From Polyangiaceae bacterium (GTDB lineage: Bacteria > Myxococcota_A > Polyangia > Polyangiales > Polyangiaceae): a stretch of DNA of 64,000 bases. Positions 50,928 to 59,116 of the stretch are shown here, piece after piece. Location: positions 62,001 through 126,000 of the forward strand of contig JADLEQ010000055.1 in assembly GCA_020846005.1 (NCBI GenBank). Direction: 5' to 3'. The position numbers and the translations under genes were made by a program. How positions within the stretch are numbered: position 1 is the first letter of the stretch; each line of letters begins with the position of its first letter. Below the pieces are notes generated by a model. That model was not told where the DNA came from, searched no databases, and was given only the letters and a program-made list of their open reading frames with translations.

Positions 50928-51380
50928 ATGCAGCTCCGCCGACTGCTCGTCCCCGTCGACTACTCCGAGCACGCGGAGCGCGTGCTCGCCCACGCCGCCG
51001 AGCTCGCCGCGGCCGTCGGCGCCGAGGTCCACGCCCTGCACGTCTGGGAGTGCATGCCGAACGCCCCCGCCAGCCTGCTCGTCCAGACCCCGGAGGGTCC
51101 GCGGAAGCTCGGGGATCTGGTTCGCGAGACGGCCGAGCGCGACATGATCGAGTTCCTCGCGAAGGTGACGCTCCCCGAGGGCGTCCGCGTGACGCACGCC
51201 CTCGCGTCGGGCGAGCCGACGAAGGCGCTGCTCGAGGCAGCGGCGAGAGCGGACGTGGACCTCATCGTGATGGGCACCCACGGCCGCACGGGGCTCAAGC
51301 ACGCGGTGCTGGGCAGCGTCGCCGAGAAGCTGGTCCGGCTCTCGCCGAAGCCCGTGCTGGTCGTGCCGCTCCGCGCCTGA
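50928..51380 (+). CDS. Universal stress protein
   Basis: A 150-residue UspA-domain protein. LLVPVDYSEHAERVL at the N terminus and GTHGRTGLKHAVLGSVAEKL at the C terminus form the ATP-binding pattern (G-2x-G-9x-G-S). It is a single-domain form, usually induced by starvation or oxygen limitation. It is convergent with the formate/nitrite channel gene and sits beside a putative anion-channel cluster, which would fit a redox or hypoxia response. Confidence 0.94.
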   Translation: MQLRRLLVPVDYSEHAERVLAHAAELAAAVGAEVHALHVWECMPNAPASLLVQTPEGPRKLGDLVRETAERDMIEFLAKVTLPEGVRVTHALASGEPTKALLEAAARADVDLIVMGTHGRTGLKHAVLGSVAEKLVRLSPKPVLVVPLRA

Positions 51381-51423
51381 GCCGCGACGTGGAGCGCGGC
51401 CGAGGTCACGCCGCCGTAGAGCC

Positions 51424-52233
51424 TCAGTGATCCGCGACGGCCGGCGTGCCAGCTACGCCGTGCGTGTACCAGAGCGCGAGCCCGGTGAAGACGGCGCCTC
51501 CCACGATGTTGCCGATCGTGACCGGGATCTGGTTCCACATCCACCAGTCCGCGAGCCCGATCGGGGCGCCGAGCAGGATGCCCGTCGGGATCACGAACAT
51601 GTTGACGACGGAGTGCTCGTAGCCGTGGGCGAAGAAGATGGTGATCGGCAGCCACATCGCCACGATCTTCCCGATCGATGAGCGAGACGTGTAGGAGAGC
51701 ACGGTGCCGAGCGCGACCATCCAGTTGCACGCGACGCCCTTCAGCAGCGCGGTGGCCCAACCCGCCGCGCCGTGATGCGCGTACGCGAGCGTCTTCTTCA
51801 CCGCCACGCCCCGCACGACGTCGGCCATCTTCCCGGCCTCCTCGGTGCCGCAGTAGGTGATCGCCGCCCAGAAGAGCACGGCGTACGCGACGCTGCCCGC
51901 CAGGTTGCCGGCGTACACCCACCCCCAGGAGCGCAGCAAGCCGCCGATCCCGATCCGCTGCGCGGCGATCCCCTGCGGCAGCAGCGCGAAGTTGCCCGTC
52001 ACGAGCTCGAGGCCGAGCAGCACCAGGATGACGAAGCCGACGGGAAACGCGATCGCCCCCGCGATGGCGGGGAGCCCCTGCCCGACGATCTCGAACACGA
52101 GCGAGGTCGAGATCCCCAGGATGCCGCCCGCGAGCGCGCCGCGCACGAGCATGTCGCGGACGGGTAGTCGCGACTTCTTCACGCTCGCGGCGGTCGTGTC
52201 CTCGACGAGCTCGCTCGGCTTGACGTAGTCCAT
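51424..52233 (-). CDS. Formate/nitrite transporter family channel (FocA/NirC)
   Basis: Pentameric anion channel subunit of 269 residues with six membrane helices. Landmarks are FVILVLLGLELVTGNF, the Omega-loop region, KGVACNWMVALG, and FAHGYEHSVVNMFV, which has the pore His. Formate, nitrite or hydrosulfide are the possible substrates. GGAGGTGC lies just before the ATG. It is the third of a three-gene unit with the TDT-type protein and a small membrane protein. Confidence 0.93.
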   Translation of the reverse strand: MDYVKPSELVEDTTAASVKKSRLPVRDMLVRGALAGGILGISTSLVFEIVGQGLPAIAGAIAFPVGFVILVLLGLELVTGNFALLPQGIAAQRIGIGGLLRSWGWVYAGNLAGSVAYAVLFWAAITYCGTEEAGKMADVVRGVAVKKTLAYAHHGAAGWATALLKGVACNWMVALGTVLSYTSRSSIGKIVAMWLPITIFFAHGYEHSVVNMFVIPTGILLGAPIGLADWWMWNQIPVTIGNIVGGAVFTGLALWYTHGVAGTPAVADH

Positions 52234-52264
52234 ACGCACCTCCGTCCCGCGCCGGAGCGCGGGG

Positions 52265-52630
52265 TCACTCCTCGAGCTGCGCTGCCTCGTCCGCGTCCAT
52301 CGCGCCACGGAGGTAGGTGAACGACCCGATGAGCCAGACGACCGTGCCGATCCCGAGCACGCCCAGGGTGGCGCGGCCGAAGGGGATCGTGTTCTCGAAC
52401 AGGATGGCGCCGAGCTCGGTGTCGACGCCCCCCGCGAAGCAGACCGCGCAGTAGAGCACGACGCCGACGATGGTGATGACGGAGCCCGCGAAGATGAGGT
52501 TCTTCCCGCGGCGCTGGAGGACGACGGCTGGCGCGACGGGCTTCGTGGCCAGCTCGAGCTGGACGGGGCGCGGGAGATCGAGGAGGCCGGTGGCCTCCAG
52601 GCCGAGGGTACGAGACGGGTGCGTGTTCAT
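52265..52630 (-). CDS. Small two-helix membrane protein
   Basis: A 121-residue protein with two hydrophobic helices (about 48-70 and 85-106) and an acidic C-terminal tail. No family is recognised. It overlaps the upstream TDT gene (ATGA), and the channel gene follows 31 bases later, so it may be an accessory subunit of one of the two channels. GGAGAAG precedes the ATG. Confidence 0.8.
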   Translation of the reverse strand: MNTHPSRTLGLEATGLLDLPRPVQLELATKPVAPAVVLQRRGKNLIFAGSVITIVGVVLYCAVCFAGGVDTELGAILFENTIPFGRATLGVLGIGTVVWLIGSFTYLRGAMDADEAAQLEE

Positions 52631-53862
52631 GCGACTTCTCCTGGGGTGGGGTGTGGCGCGCCCGCGGGCTCGAGGGCGCGGAGATCGAGCGACGGCGCCT
52701 GCGGGCTGGTGGCCACCCGCGGCCGCGACCGAAGCGCGAGGACGAGGAGCTGGAGCAGCCGGGTCGCCCAGCCGGAGAACGCGAGCAGCCACGCCACGAT
52801 GCCGGCGACGATGAACCCGCGCGCGACCCACACCAGGAACCCGAGCTCGAACGCCTGGACCAGCTTCCACGTGCAGACGCTGTACATGCCGAGCGGGAAG
52901 ACGAGGCCCCAGTAGAGCGGGTCGTATTGGATCGGGACGCGGCGCACGACGTGACGCCAGATCCCGAGCACGACCAGGAGCGGGATCCACCAGGTCGCGG
53001 TGGCCCAGTAGAGGACGGTGAAGCCCTTCACGAACGGCAGGATGCCCGCCATGAACGAGGAGTCTCCAGCGGCTCCGAGCAGCGAGGCGCCCGCGAGCGT
53101 GGAGATGGCCACCGCGCCCATGTTGATCCAGTAGGGGGGCATCACGTCCGTCGGCCCCAGGCGGAAGAACGTGTAGCGGTAGAAGATGAGCGAGATGAGC
53201 CAGATGTAGAGCATCCCGCCGGCTAGCCAGAATGCGGTCAGCACGAACAGCGCGGCGTCGCGATCGCTCACGCGCTCGGGGAGGACGGCCGTACCGAGCA
53301 CGCAGATCGCCTGCGTCGCGACCACGCCGACCAGCCAGCCACCGTTGATCCCCTGCTCCAGCGCGGGCTTGTCTTCACGCACGCTGAGCGCGACGAAGAC
53401 CGTGTACGTAGCGATGACCCAGAGGACCACCGCGACGACCCAGAGCGCGAACGCCACGTCAGGCAGCCCACGCAGGAGAGCGAACTGGCTGCCGAGCACG
53501 CAGGTGGCCGCGACCGGCGTGAAGAACCCCGGCGCGCGCTGGTGGCTGGACCAGTCCGCCACGAACTCCCGCCGGAAGAGCAGCGCCCGCGCCCCGGTCG
53601 CGCCCCAGAGCGCGACGTAGGCGACCAGGTTGATCCAGAAGAGCGCGGCGCTGAGGTCGGCGAGGCCGAGGAGGTGCCCAGCGATCGAGACGATGCCGGT
53701 CGCCATCGAGAGCGCGAAGTAGGCGGGGTGCATCGTCGAGATGCGCTCGCGGAGGGCGGCGCCGACTCGCCCGGCGCGGGGCGCCCGCCTCGCCCCCGGA
53801 TCCGCCGCTGCCGCGCTCGACGCCATGTCCGTAGCGTGCGTGCCCGTGGTGGCGCGCGGCAT
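52627..53862 (-). CDS. TDT-family (TehA/SLAC1-like) anion channel or transporter
   Basis: A 411-residue protein with ten hydrophobic segments. HPAYFALSMATGIVSIAG at the first helix, and WWIPLLVVLGIW and PLYWGLVFPLGMYSVCT in the C-terminal half, match the tellurite-resistance/dicarboxylate transporter family. Family members pass malate, sulfite or nitrate. It is the first gene of the unit after the two-component genes, 78 bases downstream of the response regulator. An inverted repeat in this gap may be its operator. A start at 53826 is also possible. Confidence 0.9.
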   Translation of the reverse strand: MPRATTGTHATDMASSAAAADPGARRAPRAGRVGAALRERISTMHPAYFALSMATGIVSIAGHLLGLADLSAALFWINLVAYVALWGATGARALLFRREFVADWSSHQRAPGFFTPVAATCVLGSQFALLRGLPDVAFALWVVAVVLWVIATYTVFVALSVREDKPALEQGINGGWLVGVVATQAICVLGTAVLPERVSDRDAALFVLTAFWLAGGMLYIWLISLIFYRYTFFRLGPTDVMPPYWINMGAVAISTLAGASLLGAAGDSSFMAGILPFVKGFTVLYWATATWWIPLLVVLGIWRHVVRRVPIQYDPLYWGLVFPLGMYSVCTWKLVQAFELGFLVWVARGFIVAGIVAWLLAFSGWATRLLQLLVLALRSRPRVATSPQAPSLDLRALEPAGAPHPTPGEVA

Positions 53863-53880
53863 CCGGGTGTGTCCGACCCG

Positions 53881-53925
53881 CTCGTAGGACGTTCCGACGT
53901 GCGCTGTCGGTGTCCGTCCTACGAG
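53881..53925. promoter_or_regulatory. Perfect 11-bp inverted repeat between regulator and channel genes
   Basis: CTCGTAGGACG (53881-53891) and CGTCCTACGAG (53915-53925) are separated by 23 bases that also hold CCGAC/GTCGG. It may be the binding site of the adjacent NarL-type regulator, or a terminator of the two-component operon. The wide spacing and mirror arms suit two regulator dimers. Confidence 0.55.
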
Positions 53926-53940
53926 GCGTGCGACGGCGCG

Positions 53941-54573
53941 CTACGTCACGAGCCCGTTGCGCACTGCGTAACGGATGATCTCGGCGTTGGAGGCCAGGGC
54001 GAGCTTCTGGAGGATGCGGGTTCGGTAGGTGCTGACCGTCTTGACGCTGAGCGCCATCTCCGCGGCGATCTCGGACACCGAGCGCGCCTGCGCCAGCTTG
54101 AGGAAGACCTCGAGCTCCCGGCTGGACAGCGCCTCGTGCGGCGGGCCCGATTGCGCGTTGGCGAGCTGGTCGGCGAGCTGACCGGCGACCGCCTCGCCGA
54201 GGTACCGGCGGCCGCTCGACACGGTGCGGATCGCGCGGAAGAGCTCCTCGTCGGCGGCCTGCTCCTTGGTGAGGTAAGCCGCCGCGCCCTCGCTCATCGC
54301 GCGGCGCACGAACTGCCGCTCGCCGTACATGCTGAGCACGATGACGGGCGTACCGGGGCAGCGGTCGCGGAGGGTCGGCAAGAGGTCGAGGCCATTCGCA
54401 GAGCCGAGGGCGACATCCAGGATCAGCACGTCCCAGAGCCCAGGCTTCGCGCGCTCGAGGAGCTCGTCGCGGTTCGTCGCCTCGCCGACCACGACCCCCG
54501 GGAGCTCCAGCTCGAGGATGTGACGGAGACCGGAGCGTACGATGCTGTGATCGTCGGCGATCAGGATCCTCAC
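53941..54573 (-). CDS. NarL/FixJ-type response regulator
   Basis: A 210-residue regulator. The receiver has the acid pocket DD (7-8), phosphoacceptor Asp53 (DVLILDVALG) and Lys in YLTKE. The LuxR-type helix-turn-helix follows: LSSRELEVFLKLAQARSVSEIAAEMALSVKTVSTYRTRI (split: recognition helix SVKTVSTYR). Its ATG overlaps the TGA of the histidine kinase (ATGA), so they form one system. The TDT-FNT unit just downstream is the natural target. Confidence 0.95.
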   Translation of the reverse strand: MRILIADDHSIVRSGLRHILELELPGVVVGEATNRDELLERAKPGLWDVLILDVALGSANGLDLLPTLRDRCPGTPVIVLSMYGERQFVRRAMSEGAAAYLTKEQAADEELFRAIRTVSSGRRYLGEAVAGQLADQLANAQSGPPHEALSSRELEVFLKLAQARSVSEIAAEMALSVKTVSTYRTRILQKLALASNAEIIRYAVRNGLVT

Positions 54574-56348
54574 GCGGGCTCACTCCCTTCCGATGCGTCG
54601 TCCTCGAGGCGCGGCGTGCGCGGGACCCGCGCCACGATCGTCGTGCCCTCACCCCCGGCGCCGCGCACCGTCAGATCTCCGCCCACGAGCCGCACGCGCT
54701 CCCGCATCCCCAGGATGCCGAGCGCGTGCGCGCCGTCGAGATCCGCGGCTCGGATGCCGGTGCCGTCGTCGTGGATCGAGAGCTCGATCTCGCCGGCGGA
54801 GCCGGCGAGCTCGACCGTCACCGCGCTGGCCGACGCGTGACGGACCACGTTGGTCAGCGCCTCCTGGACGATCCGGAAGAGGGTCGTCGCCGTGAGCGGA
54901 TGCAGCGGCTCCGCGAGGTTCTTCGCCTCGACGACGATGGTGAGCCCGGCTTCGCGCTCGCAGTCGTGCACCAACCAGTCGATGGCCGCCGCGAGCCCGA
55001 GCCGGTCGAGCACCGGCGGGCGGAGCTGCGAAGAGAGGCGTCGGACCGCGTCGATCGCGCCGTCGATCCTCGCGGCCATCGACGAGAACGGATCGCCCAT
55101 CTCGTCCGGGACGTCATCGCACTTGCACACGCGCCGGACGGCGGCGAGCTCCATCTTCAGCCCGGTGAGGATCTGCCCGAGTTCGTCGTGCAGCTCCCGC
55201 GCGATGCGGCTCGCCTCCTCGTCGCGCGCGAGCTGGAGCCGCCGGGAGAGCGCGCTCAGGCGGCGCTTCGCCTCCTCGGCCTCGCGCTGGCGCTGCGCGA
55301 GCGCGTCCGCCATCTTGCGGAACGAGATCGCGAGCTCCCGGAGCTCGCCGTGGCTCCCCGGGAGCGGGGGTCGCGCCGCCAGGTCCCCGGCGCCGAAGCG
55401 CCGGACCGCGCGCGTCAGCGAGCGGAGCACCCGGAGCACGCTGATCTCCGCGGCGACGATCGCGGCGACGATCGCGAAGATCGTGACGAGGACGAGCCCG
55501 ACCAACGTGCGGTAGAAGACGCGATCCGCCGTGCTCTGCACGCGCTCGTAGGGCAGCCCGGCCACGACGTGGATCCCCGGGACCCCTTCCATCGGCGTCG
55601 AGACGAAGAACCGCGCGCGGGGCGGCGAGCCGACGGAGAGGACCGCGCCGTGCGTCGCGTGCAGCGCCTCGGCCAGCGCCGGGACGGCGCGCCCTTGATC
55701 CTCGACCAGCTCCCCCGCCGTCGCGCCGGAGCGGGCCAGGACGTGCCCGCCGCGATCGGTGATCAGCAAGGTGTAGTCGGGCGGCAGCTTCGCCTGCTCG
55801 GAGAGCGTCGCCAGCCAGCCGAGCTCCACCGCGACGAACGCGACCGCGCAGGCGTCTCCGCTCGAGGTCCGTACGGCCTGCGCCATGTGTAGCACCGGGC
55901 GCCCCACCAGACCGACGACGTACGCCCCCGCCTCGACCTCCGTGCTGCGCAGCGCGGCGAGGAAAGCCTCGTTGTGCGCCAGCGTCGCGGGCTGCGCGAC
56001 AGGCGCCGCGCTGCACACGATGTCCCCCCGCAGATCCGCGAGACCCAGGTTGGCGAGCTGCGGCAGCCCGCTCAGCAACTCGGGGAGGTGGGACGGGCAC
56101 GGCGGCGGCCGATCGGGCGCGCCGGCGTCGCAGGCGAGGCGCGACGCCAGCCTCCCGATGGAGTTGCGGCTCCCGGCGAGCTGGTGCGCGTGCTCGCGGG
56201 AAGCCAGGCTGCCCAGGTGGCGCGCCTCCGTCTCCATCCGCTCGAGCGCGGCCTCGCGCTCCTTCGTCGCCGCGAAGAAGATGAACGAGATCGCCGGCAC
56301 GGTGGCGAAGCAGACGAGCAGGATCAGGCGGGCCCGGAGCGACAGCAC
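54570..56348 (-). CDS. Sensor histidine kinase, HisKA_3 (NarX/DesK) type
   Basis: A membrane kinase of about 592 residues. One helix near 8-27, an extracytoplasmic sensor domain of Cache-like composition (about 30-265) with several cysteines, a second helix, a HAMP linker, the phosphoacceptor His in RELHDELGQILTG, and an HATPase_c domain with EALTNVVRHASA and DDGTGI. Between the phosphoacceptor helices lies an inserted CKCDDVPDEMGD with two cysteines, which could bind a metal or sense redox. The start is uncertain: I use the GTG at 56348 just before the first helix; a TTG at 56450 would add 34 residues. Confidence 0.9.
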   Translation of the reverse strand: MLSLRARLILLVCFATVPAISFIFFAATKEREAALERMETEARHLGSLASREHAHQLAGSRNSIGRLASRLACDAGAPDRPPPCPSHLPELLSGLPQLANLGLADLRGDIVCSAAPVAQPATLAHNEAFLAALRSTEVEAGAYVVGLVGRPVLHMAQAVRTSSGDACAVAFVAVELGWLATLSEQAKLPPDYTLLITDRGGHVLARSGATAGELVEDQGRAVPALAEALHATHGAVLSVGSPPRARFFVSTPMEGVPGIHVVAGLPYERVQSTADRVFYRTLVGLVLVTIFAIVAAIVAAEISVLRVLRSLTRAVRRFGAGDLAARPPLPGSHGELRELAISFRKMADALAQRQREAEEAKRRLSALSRRLQLARDEEASRIARELHDELGQILTGLKMELAAVRRVCKCDDVPDEMGDPFSSMAARIDGAIDAVRRLSSQLRPPVLDRLGLAAAIDWLVHDCEREAGLTIVVEAKNLAEPLHPLTATTLFRIVQEALTNVVRHASASAVTVELAGSAGEIELSIHDDGTGIRAADLDGAHALGILGMRERVRLVGGDLTVRGAGGEGTTIVARVPRTPRLEDDASEGSEPA

Positions 56349-56534
56349 CGCTCGCGCGAAGCGCCGCGCCGGCGTCGTCGGAGGCGCCGACCGCCCAGAC
56401 GGCGGCGGCGCCGACGATCGGGGCGGGTCGGGGTTCGTGCAGTTCGTCAACGCGCGCGGCCCGGCTCGGCGGGACGGTACCACGCTGCGGACCGCCGGAT
56501 GGCGGCGGCGCTCGATCCGTGCTCGAAGGGCGGG

Positions 56535-57131
56535 ATGCGGAGGTCGGCGGCCCGAGGCGGCACGGCGGCGGCGGGGGTCGCGGCCGCGCTGGCGTTCGCA
56601 GGTTGCGCGAGCCCCCCGCTGCCGGACCCGCGCCACGCCGCCGAGGCGCCGCGCGACGAGCTGCCGGCGGTGGGTGTGGACGGCTGGCGCGGGGGCGAGC
56701 GCGAGGTCGTGGTGGCGTTGCCGCCCGCGGTCGTGCTCCGAGCGCTCACGGAGCCGGCGCTGTGGAGCGCGACCCTGCCCCACCTGCTGGCGTTCGAGCC
56801 GCTGCCCGGCGCGCCCCGCGCGCCCTCGTGCGCGCGCGTCACCCAGGGCGGCGCGCTGGGGACTGCGACCTACACGGCGTGCGTGGCCCGCCACGAGGAC
56901 TCGGTCCGGTTCTGGATCGACCGGACCCGGCCGCACGGGATCGACGACGCACGCGGCTGGTTTCGCGTCTCGCCCCACCCGGCCGGCGCGCGCGTGCGGT
57001 ATCGGGTGCGGCTGCGCATCGGCCACCTCCTCACGGAGCTCCTGGCCGGCGGGACGATCGAGGAGCTCGCGCTCTCGATGCCGGAGCGCGTGCGGGCCCA
57101 CCTCGAGGGCCCAGCGGTCGCCGCCCGGTGA
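56535..57131 (+). CDS. Lipoprotein with SRPBCC-like fold
   Basis: A 198-residue lipoprotein with lipobox FAGC. The mature part has the strand-helix pattern of START/polyketide-cyclase-like (SRPBCC) ligand-binding folds: VVVALPPAVVLRALTEPALWSA at the start, VRYRVRLRIGHLLTELLAGG and a long C-terminal helix. The ligand is unknown. It is divergent from the kinase gene across about 185 bases. An ATG 36 bases upstream is a possible alternative start. Confidence 0.7.
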   Translation: MRRSAARGGTAAAGVAAALAFAGCASPPLPDPRHAAEAPRDELPAVGVDGWRGGEREVVVALPPAVVLRALTEPALWSATLPHLLAFEPLPGAPRAPSCARVTQGGALGTATYTACVARHEDSVRFWIDRTRPHGIDDARGWFRVSPHPAGARVRYRVRLRIGHLLTELLAGGTIEELALSMPERVRAHLEGPAVAAR

Positions 57132-57187
57132 CGCGCGACCGCCGTGCTAGCGTCTGGGCGCTGCCCGGCCGCCGCGGGCCAGCGCGC

Positions 57188-57271
57188 GGCCCCTTGGCGA
57201 AAGCGGTAGACGCGGGGGACTTAAAATCCCCGGCCCGAGAGGGCGTCCAGGTTCGAGTCCTGGAGGGGCTA
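57188..57271 (+). tRNA. tRNA-Leu (anticodon UAA)
   Basis: The clover-leaf is complete: 7-bp acceptor GGCCCCT/AGGGGCT with a G-U at the first pair, D arm with GGTAGACGC, anticodon stem GGGGA/TCCCC with the loop CTTAAAA, long variable arm (GGCCCGAGAGGGCG), and T arm with GTTCGAGTC. The anticodon TAA is at 57222-57224. The discriminator base is A (57271) and CCA is not encoded. The long variable arm and anticodon agree on leucine. Confidence 0.97.
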
Positions 57272-57305
57272 CCGAGATCCTCGCCGGGCGCTCCTCGCGT
57301 CATGA

Positions 57306-57311
57306 TATCCT
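57306..57311 (+). promoter_or_regulatory. -10 element TATCCT of a probable leaderless promoter
   Basis: TATCCT ends six bases before the GTG at 57318 and follows the tRNA gene by 34 bases. Confidence 0.45.
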
Positions 57312-57317
57312 GATCGA

Positions 57318-58262
57318 GTGCGCGGCTGGTTCGTCGGCGTCTGCGTCTTGGCCACGGCGGCGTGGGCGCCCCTGGCGTGCACGTCCTCGGAGGAGGAGGA
57401 GCCGACGCCGTGGGCGTCGGGGGGCCGCGCCGGGAGCGGGGGCACCGGCGGCGCGCGGGATCCGAGCGGCTGCCTGCAGGTCGAGTGCAAGCCGCCGCCC
57501 TGCTGTGGCGACACCTGCGCGTCGTCCGGCGATTGCTGTGCGGGCACCGTCTGCTCGTTGAACGGCCGGTGCATCCCGAGCTCTTGCTCGGCGTGCGGCG
57601 ACGTCGGTTGCGTCGTCGACTTCTCGAGCTGCACCTCCGAGTGCGCGACGCCGGATTGTTGCCTCACGGCGTGCACGGCCGACACCGACTGCTGCGCCGG
57701 CACGCGCTGCCGGCAATCGACCGCCGGCGAGTGGAAGTGCTACCCGGACTCCTGCGACGCCTGCGGCGGCATGCAGCCGCTCTGCTCGACGAACCCGACG
57801 ACGTGCGCGACGACCTGCGAGGCGCCCGACGCGTGCGGCGACCTGTGTGAGTCGAACGCGGATTGCGACGCCTTCACCGAGTGCAACGAGTTCGCCAGCG
57901 GCACGAAGAAGTGCGTGCCGCTGCGGTTCGATGACGAGTGCTCCCTGTGCGGCTCCTCCTGCAGCTTCTTCGGCGGGACGTGCGAGGTCGAGTGCGGCAG
58001 CTCGGGGAGCGGCGGCACCTCCGGTACGGGCGGCACGGGCGGTGTCGGCGGGGCGACGACCGGCGGAACGGGCGGCGCCGCGACGGACGCGGGAACTTCG
58101 GCCGGGGGCGCGCCGTCGTGCGCGGCGTGCTGTGCGCCCTGCGCGAGCGACTCGGACTGTTGTGCCGGTTCGGTCTGCTACACGGGCGACGGGAACCCGC
58201 GCTGCGTGCCGAGGTCGTGCGACGGCTGCGACTGGGGGTGCACCTACTACTGCCCGAGCTGA
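57318..58262 (+). CDS. Cys-rich exported protein, first of a tandem pair
   Basis: A 314-residue exported protein with a signal peptide ending near PLAC. The mature protein has over 50 cysteines in a repeating order such as PPPCCGDTCASSGDCCAGTVC and CCLTACTADTDCCAGTRC, with CPDS/CVPR-like ends. The motif resembles chained whey-acidic or granulin-like knots. A Gly/Thr linker (about 240-260) precedes a last module. It starts with GTG. The next gene, 9 bases downstream, has the same order of motifs, so the pair arose by duplication. Confidence 0.8.
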   Translation: MRGWFVGVCVLATAAWAPLACTSSEEEEPTPWASGGRAGSGGTGGARDPSGCLQVECKPPPCCGDTCASSGDCCAGTVCSLNGRCIPSSCSACGDVGCVVDFSSCTSECATPDCCLTACTADTDCCAGTRCRQSTAGEWKCYPDSCDACGGMQPLCSTNPTTCATTCEAPDACGDLCESNADCDAFTECNEFASGTKKCVPLRFDDECSLCGSSCSFFGGTCEVECGSSGSGGTSGTGGTGGVGGATTGGTGGAATDAGTSAGGAPSCAACCAPCASDSDCCAGSVCYTGDGNPRCVPRSCDGCDWGCTYYCPS

Positions 58263-58271
58263 GCCGCGCGC

Positions 58272-59099
58272 GTGCCTCCCAGACCCTCGCCTCGCGGCCG
58301 GCTCGCTCTCGCCCGCGCACTGTGCGTGGTCTCCACCCTCGGGTTCGCGTGGCTGCTCGGCCCCGCGTGCAGCAGCAGCGGGACGGAGCCGGCTCCGGCC
58401 ATCGAGCGATCGCTGTGCGCCGCCGTCCGCTGCTCGCCCCCTCCCTGCTGCGGCGGCCGCTGCGTCACGAGCTCCGACTGCTGCGCGGCGACGACCTGCT
58501 CGCCCGAGGGGCGCTGCGTGCCGCAGAGCTGCGCGGTGTGCGGCGACGCGAAGTGCGTCGTGGACGACGCGACGTGCACGGCGCAGTGCGCGGCGGGCGA
58601 CTGCTGCACGGCGACCTGCGTGACCGACCTCGACTGCTGCGACGGTGCCCGGTGCGGCAGCGTCGGAGGCGAGCCGCGGTGCGTCCCCCTTGAGTGCGCG
58701 AGCTGCGGTGGCATGCGCCCCGTCTGCCGCTTCGATCGCGAGTGTCGGGTGCTGTGCGAGGCGCCGGCGTCCTGCGGAGACGACTGCACCACCGACGCGG
58801 ACTGCGACGAACGGAGCGTCTGCTCCGCACGCGCCGGCACCCGCGCTCGGTGCGCCCCGAAGGACTTCGAAGCGCTCTGCTCCGCGTGCCCGGCGGGGTG
58901 CCTACTCGACGCGCGCACGTGCGAGGTCGTGTGCACCGAGCCCGGCGGGAGCTGCAGGGCCTGCTGCGAGGCCTGCGACGCCAGCCACCCGTGCTGCCCC
59001 GGATCACGCTGTGACGCGCTGGCCCCGGGCGGCCCCGCGTGCGTACCCGACGCTTGCTCGGCGTGCGCCTACGGCTGCGCGTACGCTTGCCCCCGCTGA
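58272..59099 (+). CDS. Cys-rich exported protein, second of a tandem pair
   Basis: A 275-residue paralogue of the preceding gene product. Signal peptide ends LLGPAC. Modules in the same order: PPPCCGGRCVTSSDCCAATTC, CVVDDATC, AGDCCTATCVTDLDCCDGARC, CASCGGMRPVC, CGDDCTTDADCDE and a final RACCEACDASHPCC. It lacks the long Gly linker of its neighbour. It starts with GTG nine bases after the upstream stop. Its TGA lies inside a hairpin shared with the facing protease gene. Confidence 0.82.
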   Translation: MPPRPSPRGRLALARALCVVSTLGFAWLLGPACSSSGTEPAPAIERSLCAAVRCSPPPCCGGRCVTSSDCCAATTCSPEGRCVPQSCAVCGDAKCVVDDATCTAQCAAGDCCTATCVTDLDCCDGARCGSVGGEPRCVPLECASCGGMRPVCRFDRECRVLCEAPASCGDDCTTDADCDERSVCSARAGTRARCAPKDFEALCSACPAGCLLDARTCEVVCTEPGGSCRACCEACDASHPCCPGSRCDALAPGGPACVPDACSACAYGCAYACPR

Positions 59100-59116
59100 G
59101 CGCCGGGCCGCTCAGC
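59095..59116. terminator. Hairpin containing both stop codons of convergent genes
   Basis: GCTGAGCG (59095-59102) pairs with CGCTCAGC (59109-59116) across CCGGGC. The TGA of the Cys-rich gene and the TGA of the protease gene lie in opposite arms. Confidence 0.6.

Noticed and set aside
53881-53925. The inverted repeat as a simple intrinsic terminator
   Set aside because: Not excluded, but there is no T tract, the loop is 23 bases, and it lies between a regulator and its likely target; I keep it as a candidate regulatory site.
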